This document shows positions 1 through 6,332 of a stretch of DNA of 13,272 bases, one piece after another (the stretch's first letter is position 1; the number at the start of each line of letters is the position of its first letter). Origin of the DNA: JBBTWO01 sp038062745 (GTDB lineage: Bacteria > Patescibacteriota > Microgenomatia > UBA8517); NCBI GenBank assembly GCA_038062745.1, contig JBBTWO010000036.1, positions 1-13,272 of the forward strand, written 5' to 3'. Made by a program: the position numbers and the translations under genes. Under the pieces are notes generated by a model. The model was not told the origin of the DNA, searched no databases, and saw only the letters and a program-made list of their open reading frames with translations.

Positions 1-1
1 A

Positions 2-400
2 GAAAACCCAGGTCATAGTGGTTTAAATTGGAACTCAAATGGTCAAGCTATTTGGAACAACAGCTGTAATATAGCTAGAGAAGTTGATCCAACCCCAACC
101 CCAACTCCTACTGCTACTCCTACAAATGAAACAACTGATGTCTGTGCAAACATTGATGGAATTCAAACAAGTGTACCTTCTGATTACCATCTTGATGCCT
201 CACAAAGAAATTGTGTGCAGTTTTCAGTTCCTGGTGCACCTGACAATGGAACTGGCGGAGGTGGCCAAGTATTGGGAGCATCTATCATGGCAGCAACTGG
301 AACTGGTGAAGACTTACTTGCAATGATGTTTGCAATTGGGTCTTTCTCTTTTGGATTAGGTATAAGAAAATATGCCTATGCCAGCGTTTCTCAAAAATAA
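2..400 (+). CDS. Surface protein, C-terminal fragment with LPXTG-like sorting signal
   Basis: The 5' end lies outside the window; 132 residues remain. A short globular piece (residues 1-29) is followed by a Pro/Thr linker PTPTPTPTATPT (30-41), then a small Cys-containing segment (VCANIDGIQTSVPSDYH, 47-63, with a second Cys at 71) of a kind I associate with CPR surface proteins. After a Gly-rich stretch and QVLG (89-92) comes MAATG (96-100), a hydrophobic segment (about 105-120) and a basic tail with RK. That order, pentapeptide, membrane segment, positive tail, is the layout of a sortase sorting signal, with MAATG replacing LPXTG. The sortase gene overlaps its 3' end by 29 bases, which supports a dedicated enzyme-substrate pair. 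The protein is probably exported and attached to the envelope; its main function is in the missing part. Confidence 0.8.
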   Translation, partial: ENPGHSGLNWNSNGQAIWNNSCNIAREVDPTPTPTPTATPTNETTDVCANIDGIQTSVPSDYHLDASQRNCVQFSVPGAPDNGTGGGGQVLGASIMAATGTGEDLLAMMFAIGSFSFGLGIRKYAYASVSQK

Positions 401-926
401 TAACTTCATTTCGCTTTTTCTAATTTTCATTGGTGTTACCTTGATTGGTTTTGTCTTTGTTTGGAGAATTCAGCAAAGGATATTGTCATTTAACTCGCAG
501 CCTGCCAATGCCCAGCAAGTTGAGGCTAAAAATATTCCTGGAAGAATAACTATCCCCAAGATCAAACTCTCTCTCCCTATTGAAACCTCAACCATTGAAA
601 ATAAAGTTTGGCAGATATCAGACACTAGGGTAAGTTTTTTGGATATTTCAGCTGGACTTGGACAAGGTGGAAATACAGTTTTGTATGGCCACAATAAACA
701 ATCCATCTTTGGCCCAATTAGGTGGCTCAAAGTTGGAGATGAAATTGGTGTTACTGATCAAGAGGGAAAGGAGCACAGGTACATAATTGACAAAACTGTT
801 ACAGTAAACCCTGACAATATTAGTTTTGTTGAACCAAAGACTAAAGAAACCTTGACCATTTATACATGCATTGGTCTATTTGATAGTAAAAGATTTATCA
901 TCGTTGCCTATCCAGTGAATCCTTGA
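372..926 (+). CDS. Sortase family transpeptidase
   Basis: The protein has 184 residues, with an N-terminal membrane anchor (about 12-31) and an extracytoplasmic sortase domain (about 55-184). The catalytic triad is visible: His107 in LYGHN, Cys166 in IYTCIG, and Arg174 in DSKRFIIVA. Sortases cleave a sorting pentapeptide between Thr and Gly and transfer the acyl-enzyme to an amine acceptor on the cell surface. The compact length fits a housekeeping-like sortase of a small-genome bacterium; I cannot assign the class. The gene begins inside the 3' end of the surface-protein gene, whose MAATG signal is the likely substrate, and its stop touches the next gene's region. ATG 372 is taken as start; ATG 378 is an equally good alternative. 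A TATAAG hexamer at 361-366 could be its own promoter box. Confidence 0.92.
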   Translation: MPMPAFLKNNNFISLFLIFIGVTLIGFVFVWRIQQRILSFNSQPANAQQVEAKNIPGRITIPKIKLSLPIETSTIENKVWQISDTRVSFLDISAGLGQGGNTVLYGHNKQSIFGPIRWLKVGDEIGVTDQEGKEHRYIIDKTVTVNPDNISFVEPKTKETLTIYTCIGLFDSKRFIIVAYPVNP

Positions 927-949
927 CTTATAACTTTCTTTGGCTCAAA

Positions 950-1690
950 ATGTATCCAATGTCACAGCTGACACGCAAATTGATCTTCTTATTTGTTTTT
1001 GGATTATTAACTGTTTTTTTGTCAACCAATCTTCAGGCAAGCAATGAGAACTCAGATCGTGGTCCACTATCAAAAATTACTTTTGTCCATTACAAAAGAC
1101 AAAATGCAAAACCAGCAGGAGCTGGTACATCTGGTAAGACTGCTTGTTATGGCTTTATCGCCAAGGGTTTAAAATGGAAAACCAATGAAGGCTTTATTGT
1201 TAATCCGACAAATACATATGGACTGTCAGAAAGCTTCCTCAAGTCGGCTGCTGACACTGGAATTTCTCAATGGGAAACGCCCGCTGGGAATGTTTTTGGT
1301 GACAGCATCATAAGCTCATCAGCTATAGTTGACTTAGATGTAGTTGACGACAATAATGTCATTGCTTTTGGCTCTTACCCCGATTCAAATGCAATTGCGG
1401 TAACTAACGTTTGGGGATATTATTCAGGACCAATTAATACCCGCCAAATTGTTGAGTGGGATATGATTCTTAATAACAATTTTGTTTGGGGAGATGGCGC
1501 TTCTAACCCTTCTGTTATGGATGTTCAAAATATAGTTACCCACGAATTGGGTCACGCTGCTGGAATGGCGGATTTATATAATTCCAGCTGTAATTTGGAA
1601 ACCATGTATGGCTATTCAACAGAAGGGGAAACCATCAAGAGAACTTTGAATACTGGAGACATTTTAGGTATTACTGCTCTCTATAAATAA
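950..1690 (+). CDS. Secreted matrixin-like zinc metalloprotease
   Basis: This is a 246-residue protein from ATG 950. Residues 1-31 form a signal peptide: a basic SQLTRK region, a hydrophobic core IFLFVFGLLTVFL, then NLQAS. The C-terminal third carries HELGHAAGMAD (198-208), the extended HExxHxxGxxD zinc site of metzincins, with Glu199 as catalytic base. Met219 in ETMYGYS is the expected Met-turn, and the closing LNTGDILGITALY matches the end of matrixin (M10) catalytic domains. It is therefore likely an exported endopeptidase acting at or outside the cell surface; no substrate can be named. The frame is open back to a TTG at 923 that overlaps the sortase stop. ATG 950 was preferred because it starts just before the signal peptide and follows a TATAAC hexamer (929-934); ATG 959 is also possible. 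Confidence 0.88.
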   Translation: MYPMSQLTRKLIFLFVFGLLTVFLSTNLQASNENSDRGPLSKITFVHYKRQNAKPAGAGTSGKTACYGFIAKGLKWKTNEGFIVNPTNTYGLSESFLKSAADTGISQWETPAGNVFGDSIISSSAIVDLDVVDDNNVIAFGSYPDSNAIAVTNVWGYYSGPINTRQIVEWDMILNNNFVWGDGASNPSVMDVQNIVTHELGHAAGMADLYNSSCNLETMYGYSTEGETIKRTLNTGDILGITALYK

Positions 1691-1705
1691 TCCTTTCATT
1701 CAACC

Positions 1706-1734
1706 TTGATCAAATAGCTTCAAGCAGTTAATAT
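1706..1734 (+). promoter_or_regulatory. Candidate promoter of the CAP-domain gene
   Basis: TTGATC (1706-1711) and TAATAT (1729-1734) are separated by 17 bases, the usual sigma-70 spacing. The -10-like box ends 7 bases before ATG 1742, so transcription would begin at or next to the start codon. Both hexamers match the consensus only 4 of 6, so this is a weak call. Confidence 0.35.
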
Positions 1735-1741
1735 TAAAGCA

Positions 1742-2692
1742 ATGAATATACTGGTTCATCTTTTGTTTCCCCATCAGACAAACAATCATAAAGCAAAAAT
1801 TATTCATCCTTCGGGACTGTCTTTAGTTTTATGTTTTGTTTTGGTATTTCAATTGCTAGTACGGGGAGTTGGAATTGCTAATCCTCAAGTACTTGGATTT
1901 GCTGCCAATATTTCTCCTTCAGAAGTAATTAGACTTACAAATGAAAAAAGAGCTCAAAATGGCCTCGCTCCAGTTAACTACAATGCTGCACTGTCGGCTG
2001 CAGCGCAAGCTAAAGCTTCGCACATGATCAACTTAAGTTATTGGGCGCATATTGCGCCTGATGGAACTCAACCGTGGAAATTTTTTGGCGACGCGGGATA
2101 TAAATATAAATATGCAGGAGAAAACTTGGCAAGAGACTTTTCAAATCCATCCTCAGCAGTAGATGCCTGGATGGCTTCATCGTCTCACCGCGAGAACCTG
2201 TTATCCAGTAAATATAAAGATATTGGGGTGGCAGTTATTGATGGCCAATTGTCAGGAGTAGAAACAACTATTATTGTCCAAATGTTTGGAACTCGTGCCG
2301 GAGACGTGTTGCCAACTCAACCGGTTGCAGTTAACACCCAAGCTCCACCGACAACCGCAACGGCAAAACCAACGGCAAGGTCAACTCAAAGGCCACAGGC
2401 AACTGTCCAGCCAAGTGCCACACCAACCCAAGTTCCGATCTTGGCTCAAGTGCAACCAACTGCAACTGCTACACCAATTGGTACACCAAGAGTGCTTATT
2501 TCACCCTTTAATGTTACTCGGGGTGCTTCAAGTGTGATTGTCAGTGTTTTGTTAATTGTTTTGATTGTTGATATGGTAATTATTAGTAGAAGAAGAATTG
2601 CCAGAGTGTCAGGCAGATCTTTTGCCCATTTTGCTTTTTTTGCCATGATTCTGGCAGTTATTATAATTATGAAAGCGGGTAGAATTATATGA
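1742..2692 (+). CDS. Membrane-anchored CAP/SCP (YkwD-like) protein
   Basis: The 316-residue protein starts with a basic region and a hydrophobic segment (about 24-42), followed by NPQVLGF (47-53). A CAP domain covers about 58-186. Its hallmark residues are present: His103 in YWAHIAPDG, Glu127 in AGENLA, and His149 with Glu151 in SSSHRENLL, followed by IGVAVI and VQMFGTR as in bacterial YkwD-type proteins. A Pro/Thr/Ala/Gln linker (about 190-248) leads to two C-terminal membrane segments (about 263-281 and 294-309) separated by a basic loop, SRRRIAR. Bacterial CAP proteins are secreted and of largely unsettled function. The double C-terminal anchor suggests it stays on the membrane with the CAP domain outside. 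The stop overlaps the next start as ATGA, so the downstream small protein is probably translated with it. Confidence 0.9.
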   Translation: MNILVHLLFPHQTNNHKAKIIHPSGLSLVLCFVLVFQLLVRGVGIANPQVLGFAANISPSEVIRLTNEKRAQNGLAPVNYNAALSAAAQAKASHMINLSYWAHIAPDGTQPWKFFGDAGYKYKYAGENLARDFSNPSSAVDAWMASSSHRENLLSSKYKDIGVAVIDGQLSGVETTIIVQMFGTRAGDVLPTQPVAVNTQAPPTTATAKPTARSTQRPQATVQPSATPTQVPILAQVQPTATATPIGTPRVLISPFNVTRGASSVIVSVLLIVLIVDMVIISRRRIARVSGRSFAHFAFFAMILAVIIIMKAGRII

Positions 2693-2952
2693 TGCGAGAT
2701 CTTTCCAGACATGTAGCTCACTACACACCCTTATTTGGCATCTTTGTGTGTGGGATTTTAGGCTTCTGGTTGTATTCATATGACAGGAAGTTCCAAATGG
2801 CCGTGGCAGTGGCTGTTGCCGTGTCCTACGTCGTTTGGGGGGCAGTACACCACTATCTACATAAAGACCTGTATTGGGAAGTACTTTTTGAATACGTCAT
2901 GTTTGCTGCCGTGGGGCTGGTTGTCTTAGCTTCCGCAATCTTCTGGGCATAA
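2689..2952 (+). CDS. Small three-TM membrane protein, function unknown
   Basis: The 87-residue protein has a short basic N-terminus (RDLSRH) and three predicted membrane helices at about 14-29, 37-54 and 66-86. Aromatic residues and His lie between helices 2 and 3 (WGAVHHYLHKDLYWE). I recognise no family. Its start codon overlaps the stop of the CAP-protein gene (ATGA, 2689-2692), a classical coupling arrangement, and no Shine-Dalgarno sequence precedes it. The coupling suggests the two proteins are made together and may work together in the membrane. The next gene starts 32 bases later from its own promoter-like box, so this is probably the last gene of the surface block. Confidence 0.8.
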   Translation: MMRDLSRHVAHYTPLFGIFVCGILGFWLYSYDRKFQMAVAVAVAVSYVVWGAVHHYLHKDLYWEVLFEYVMFAAVGLVVLASAIFWA

Positions 2953-2960
2953 GTAATGTT

Positions 2961-2969
2961 TGTGATAAT
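2961..2969 (+). promoter_or_regulatory. Extended -10 promoter of the nucleotidyltransferase gene
   Basis: TGT followed by GATAAT forms an extended -10 (TGn plus 5 of 6 consensus). It ends 15 bases before ATG 2985, predicting a leader of about 8-9 bases with no ribosome binding site. No clear -35 is seen, which is acceptable for extended -10 promoters. Confidence 0.5.
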
Positions 2970-2984
2970 ATAGTTGTTACCAAT

Positions 2985-3701
2985 ATGAAAGGCGTAATTC
3001 TAGCTGGTGGTTTAGGAACACGACTGCGACCTCTAACCTTAATAACCAATAAACATCTACTTCCTGTTTTTGATAAGCCAATGATTTTCCACCCAATTGA
3101 AACTTTGGTAAAAGCTGGTATTACTGAGATATTAATTGTTGTTGGTGGTCCACATGCAGGACACTTTATAAGTGTTTTAAAAAATGGAAAAGATTTAGGA
3201 TTGAAACACTTAGAATTCGCCTATCAAGAAGGTGAGGGGGGAATTTCTCAAGCATTATCTTTAGCAGAAGATTTTTCAGACAAGGATAATATTACTGTGA
3301 TATTGGGGGACAACTGTACTGATGCAAATATCTCCAAAGATGTTAAAAACTTTAAAGAAGGGGCACTGATATTTTTTAAAAAAGTAATCAACCCAGAGCG
3401 TTTTGGAGTGGCTGTTTTTGATAACAATAAAAATATAATTGGTATTGAAGAGAAACCAAAAAAGCCAAGATCAAATATGGCTCAAACTGGACTCTATATC
3501 TATGACAATACAGTTTTTGACAGAATAAGAAAATTAAAGCCGTCAAAGCGAGGAGAGTTGGAAGTCACAGACCTCAACAATTCTTACCTGAAAGATAAAC
3601 AATTTAAATGGGCAGAATTAAAAGGGTTTTGGTCTGATGCTGGAACTTTTGAAAGCTTGTTTGAGGTGAATAAATATTGGTCAAAAAAGAAAATAAACTA
3701 A
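2985..3701 (+). CDS. Sugar-1-phosphate nucleotidyltransferase, short RmlA-like
   Basis: The 238-residue protein has a complete nucleotidyltransferase core: GGLGTRLRP (8-16) binds the NTP phosphates, KHLLPVFDKPM (23-33) follows, LGDN (108-111) holds a metal-binding Asp, EEKP (155-158) and TGLYIYD (168-174) line the sugar site, and GELEVTDLN plus WSDAGT (216-221) close the fold. These match glucose-1-phosphate thymidylyltransferases, which make dTDP-glucose from dTTP and glucose-1-phosphate. The protein is about 50 residues shorter than classical RmlA (about 290), lacking the C-terminal extension, as in a common short subfamily. UTP use or another sugar is possible. It has its own promoter-like box and converges on trmD with a 4-base overlap of the two stops. 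It likely supplies activated sugar for the glycosyltransferases downstream. Confidence 0.88.
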   Translation: MKGVILAGGLGTRLRPLTLITNKHLLPVFDKPMIFHPIETLVKAGITEILIVVGGPHAGHFISVLKNGKDLGLKHLEFAYQEGEGGISQALSLAEDFSDKDNITVILGDNCTDANISKDVKNFKEGALIFFKKVINPERFGVAVFDNNKNIIGIEEKPKKPRSNMAQTGLYIYDNTVFDRIRKLKPSKRGELEVTDLNNSYLKDKQFKWAELKGFWSDAGTFESLFEVNKYWSKKKIN

Positions 3702-4354
3702 ATACTTCTACTTCTTTTTTCTGATTCTTGTTGTCTCCATTTATCAATTTCTGCATGATTTCCGGTTTTTAAAACTCCTGGAACTTCCCAACCATTGTAA
3801 TTTTCTGGTCTGGTGTATTGGGGATATTCAACAATACCAGGATTGGTGTGGGATTCACTAACAGTAGCATCCATCCCTGCTCCTAAAACTCCAGGAATGA
3901 GTCTAATTACTGCATCGGTAATAATCATGGCAGGAATTTCTCCGCCTGTTAAAACATAGTCACCAATGGAAATTACCTTGTCAACTAAGTGTTCGTTTAT
4001 TCGGTAGTCAAACCCTTCATAATGTCCACAGAGAATGATTAAGTGATCACTCTTTGCAAATTCAACTGCTTTTTGCTGAGTGAATTTTTTACCTCCTGCA
4101 TCCATGAGGATTACTTTAGAATTTTGTTTTTTTAAGTCTTTTAAAACACCATCAATAATGTCAACACGAATAAGCATGCCTGGCCCTCCACCATATGGCT
4201 TATCGTCAACTGTTTTCCTCTCTCCTTCTCCCCATTTTCTTAAATCGTGAATGTTTATTTCCACTAGTCCCTTTTCTCTGGCTTTCCAGAGCATAGATTC
4301 ATCAAAGGGACCAACAAACATATTGGGGAAAAGGGTTACAATATCGATTAACAT
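3698..4354 (-). CDS. trmD: tRNA (guanine(37)-N1)-methyltransferase
   Basis: TrmD methylates G37 next to the anticodon, using S-adenosylmethionine, and so prevents +1 frameshifting. The 218-residue protein shows the SPOUT trefoil-knot motifs: KPYGGGPGM (52-60), CGHYEGFDYR (109-118), ISIGDYVLTGGE (128-139), the arginine in DAVIRLIPGVLG (Arg151), EYPQYTRPE (176-184) and GNHAEIDKWR (198-207). It ends soon after the last motif, so most of the C-terminal helical tail of E. coli TrmD (255 residues) is absent. Around the E. coli catalytic Asp169 the alignment offers Ser166-Glu167 instead (see findings). The gene stands alone, not in the usual rpsP-rimM-trmD-rplS order, and is transcribed from a perfect TATAAT 7 bases upstream of its ATG. 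Confidence 0.97.
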   Translation of the reverse strand: MLIDIVTLFPNMFVGPFDESMLWKAREKGLVEINIHDLRKWGEGERKTVDDKPYGGGPGMLIRVDIIDGVLKDLKKQNSKVILMDAGGKKFTQQKAVEFAKSDHLIILCGHYEGFDYRINEHLVDKVISIGDYVLTGGEIPAMIITDAVIRLIPGVLGAGMDATVSESHTNPGIVEYPQYTRPENYNGWEVPGVLKTGNHAEIDKWRQQESEKRSRSI

Positions 4355-4360
4355 TGCTTG

Positions 4361-4367
4361 TATTATA
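4361..4367. promoter_or_regulatory. Overlapping divergent -10 boxes, trmD and glycosyltransferase
   Basis: The seven bases TATTATA read TATAAT on the minus strand (4367-4362, 6 of 6), ending 7 bases before the trmD start. On the plus strand they read TATTAT (4361-4366, 5 of 6), ending 8 bases before ATG 4375. Both would produce transcripts beginning at or beside the start codon. No convincing -35 is seen on either side. Confidence 0.55.
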
Positions 4368-4374
4368 CTCTGTA

Positions 4375-5184
4375 ATGGTGTTAAATTCGAAACATATGCG
4401 CGTAACGGTCTTGATTCCTACATATAACGAAAAAGAAAATATTACTAAGCTTTTGAATGAACTTTTGCAAAGATTCAAAAAACTTCCTAAACACACATTT
4501 AGTATCTTAATTGTGGATGATAATTCTCCAGATGGAACAGGAAAAATAGTTAAGCAATTTTCCCAAAGATACAAAAACATTTATTTGCTGTCTGGTAAAA
4601 AAGCTGGTCTTGGAAAAGCTATGATCAGAGGATACAAATATGCCCTTTCAAAACTAAAACCTGATATTGTAGTTACCAATGAGGCCGATTTTGGATTTAG
4701 TTTTAAACACCTATCCTTAATGCTTGGCAAAATTAAACAGGGAGTTGACGTTGTGGTTGCTTCCAGACATGTAGGAGACGGTAGGAGTGATGGTTGGACA
4801 CTAAACCGCAAACTTAATCACTTCATTGCAAATACCTTTTTTGCAGGCACCATTGCTGGAGTGACCCAGGTACATGACAAAAATGGAGCATTCAGGGCAA
4901 TAAGAGTAAAGGATGTATTGGATAAAATTAATTTTGACAAACTTCCCTCTCAGGGTTTTGGCTTTTTCTTTTATCTTTTGTATGAATTATCTAAAGTGAC
5001 TGACAAGTTCTTTGAATTCCCGTCAGTGTTTACTTTCAGAACTGTGGGAGAATCAAAAGTGAGCTTTAACCCCAAATATGTCAAAACTTATCTGGGAGAT
5101 ATTGCAGAATATATAAAACTGGCATTTAAAATTAGACTAGAAAGAAGTAAGCAAAGCTTGGCTCCATTCGATAAACAAATGTAG
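4375..5184 (+). CDS. GT2 glycosyltransferase, dolichyl-phosphate mannosyltransferase-like
   Basis: The protein has 269 residues from ATG 4375. It is a soluble DPM1-type GT2 enzyme: VTVLIPTYNE near the N-terminus, VDDNSPDGT (47-55), GLGKA, then NEADFGFSF (102-110) where the family usually has a DAD/DxD motif, SRHVGDG, FRAIR, QGFGFFF and RTVGESKV. Family members transfer a sugar from a nucleotide donor to polyprenyl phosphate at the inner membrane face. The metal site reads EAD rather than DAD, so either Glu substitutes or activity is altered. There is no C-terminal membrane domain, unlike the next gene. ATG 4375 is chosen because a -10 box lies 8 bases upstream. ATG 4396 aligns better with the start of the neighbouring paralogue and is a real alternative; a TTG at 4354 is unlikely. 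Confidence 0.87.
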   Translation: MVLNSKHMRVTVLIPTYNEKENITKLLNELLQRFKKLPKHTFSILIVDDNSPDGTGKIVKQFSQRYKNIYLLSGKKAGLGKAMIRGYKYALSKLKPDIVVTNEADFGFSFKHLSLMLGKIKQGVDVVVASRHVGDGRSDGWTLNRKLNHFIANTFFAGTIAGVTQVHDKNGAFRAIRVKDVLDKINFDKLPSQGFGFFFYLLYELSKVTDKFFEFPSVFTFRTVGESKVSFNPKYVKTYLGDIAEYIKLAFKIRLERSKQSLAPFDKQM

Positions 5185-5190
5185 TAAAAT
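5185..5190 (+). promoter_or_regulatory. Candidate -10 box of the GT2-GtrA gene
   Basis: TAAAAT (5 of 6 consensus) directly follows the TAG stop of the preceding gene and ends 8 bases before ATG 5199. It would give a leaderless or nearly leaderless mRNA; no Shine-Dalgarno sequence is present. Confidence 0.4.
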
Positions 5191-5198
5191 AATAAACA

Positions 5199-6332
5199 AT
5201 GGCAAAAGTAATTGTAATCATTCCAACATACAATGAGAAAGATAACACTCAAAGTATGATTGATACTTTGGCAGACGTATTTACTGGTATCAAAGATCAT
5301 GAAATGAATCTTTTATACGTTGATGGGAATTCTCCAGATGGTACTGCTGACGTTGTCAGAAAAAACCAACAAAAATATACGTGGCTTCACTTGCTGGTTG
5401 AAACAAAGAAGGAAGGCCTTGGTATGGCTTATGCAAAAGGTATGCAACACGCAATGACCGAACTCAAGGCCGATTATTTAATGGAGTTTGATGGGGATTT
5501 TCAACATAAGCCGACAGATATTCCAAGACTAGTTGAGCAAATCAACAATGGTTACGATTTTATAGTTGGTTCTCGCTACATAAAGGGTGGTTCAATTCCA
5601 AAAGAATGGGGCTTCAAAAGACAATTTTTGAGTATTGTTGGAAATTTAGTTGCCAGAGTACTTTTAATTTTACCCAGACTCCACGATGTTACTGGGGGTT
5701 TTAGACTCTCAAAAGTAAAAGGCTTTATGGCAGAGTTTCCTTTTGAAGAATTGCTTTCCAGAAGCTTTGCTTACAAGATCCATACCTTCTTTTATATGGT
5801 TCAAAAAGGTGCCAAGGTAAAGGAAGTGCCAATTGAGTTTCAATCACGAACTGAAGGAGAATCAAAAATCATTAAAAATGAAATGCAGGAAACCTTGCGA
5901 GTTATCTTTATGCTTCAATATCAAAACCCCAAAATTCGAAAATTCTTGAAGTTTGCTACTGTTGGTTTTACTGGATTTATCGTCAATTTTGTTTTGTTAA
6001 GGGTTTTTAGAGGTGCAGGTTTTTCAGAGACACTTTCTTGGGCACTGTCAACTGAAGCTGCAATAGTTAGCAACTTCACACTAAACAATATTTGGACTTT
6101 CAGTGAACAAAAGATTGAAGGTCTAGTTAAACTGGTGTCTAAGTTTTTCCAGTTTAATTTGACTTCTGCCGGCGCCTTGGTTATTCAGTCAGTTCTGGGG
6201 CCATTGGGAGTTAAACTCATTGGTGAACAATATGACTTTATAGTTTTGGCTTTTGTAGTTGCTTTTGTAGTCTTGCCTTATAACTACATTATGTATAACA
6301 TTTTCATTTGGAAGACCTGGAAACATGAATGA
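5199..6332 (+). CDS. Polyprenyl-phosphate glycosyltransferase fused to GtrA domain
   Basis: The 377-residue protein has two domains. Residues 1-240 are a DPM1-like GT2 domain with IIPTYNEKDN (7-16), VDGNSPDGT (41-49; the second Asp of the usual VDD is Gly), EFDGDFQHKP (96-105, with a DxD motif at 98-100), SRYIKGG, VTGGFRLSK and RTEGESKI. Residues 247-373 are a GtrA-like domain with four membrane helices (about 251-270, 283-297, 318-338, 347-370), including the typical KFATVGFTGF entry and WTF after helix 2. DPM1-GtrA fusions are known in bacteria and archaea; the GT2 part loads sugar on polyprenyl phosphate and the GtrA part is thought to anchor it or help translocate the lipid sugar. It is a divergent paralogue of the preceding gene and overlaps the next one by 8 bases. 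Confidence 0.93.
   Translation: MAKVIVIIPTYNEKDNTQSMIDTLADVFTGIKDHEMNLLYVDGNSPDGTADVVRKNQQKYTWLHLLVETKKEGLGMAYAKGMQHAMTELKADYLMEFDGDFQHKPTDIPRLVEQINNGYDFIVGSRYIKGGSIPKEWGFKRQFLSIVGNLVARVLLILPRLHDVTGGFRLSKVKGFMAEFPFEELLSRSFAYKIHTFFYMVQKGAKVKEVPIEFQSRTEGESKIIKNEMQETLRVIFMLQYQNPKIRKFLKFATVGFTGFIVNFVLLRVFRGAGFSETLSWALSTEAAIVSNFTLNNIWTFSEQKIEGLVKLVSKFFQFNLTSAGALVIQSVLGPLGVKLIGEQYDFIVLAFVVAFVVLPYNYIMYNIFIWKTWKHE

Noticed and set aside
89..124. CCAACC-type tandem repeat at the left end as a DNA repeat or recombination site.
   Set aside because: It encodes the PTPTPT linker with third-position variation, so it is a protein-level repeat.
1691..1741. CTTGA/TCAAG short inverted repeat as a terminator after the metalloprotease gene.
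   Set aside because: The stem is only 5 bp with a long loop and no T-run follows.
2044..2058. A 6-bp GC-rich hairpin (GGCGCA, TGCGCC) in the CAP gene.
   Set aside because: It lies over the conserved WAHIAPDG motif, so codons explain it, and there is no second copy in the window.
3683..3720. AAAAAAGAA and TTCTTTTTT could pair between the convergent rmlA-like gene and trmD, as a bidirectional terminator.
   Set aside because: The stem is nearly all A-T with a 20-base loop and both arms are coding (Lys codons and the TrmD tail). It is too weak to call in an AT-rich genome.
4354..4374. TTG 4354 as start of the DPM-like gene, overlapping the trmD start.
   Set aside because: It would place the start before the predicted transcription start, and the extra residues are not part of the family domain.
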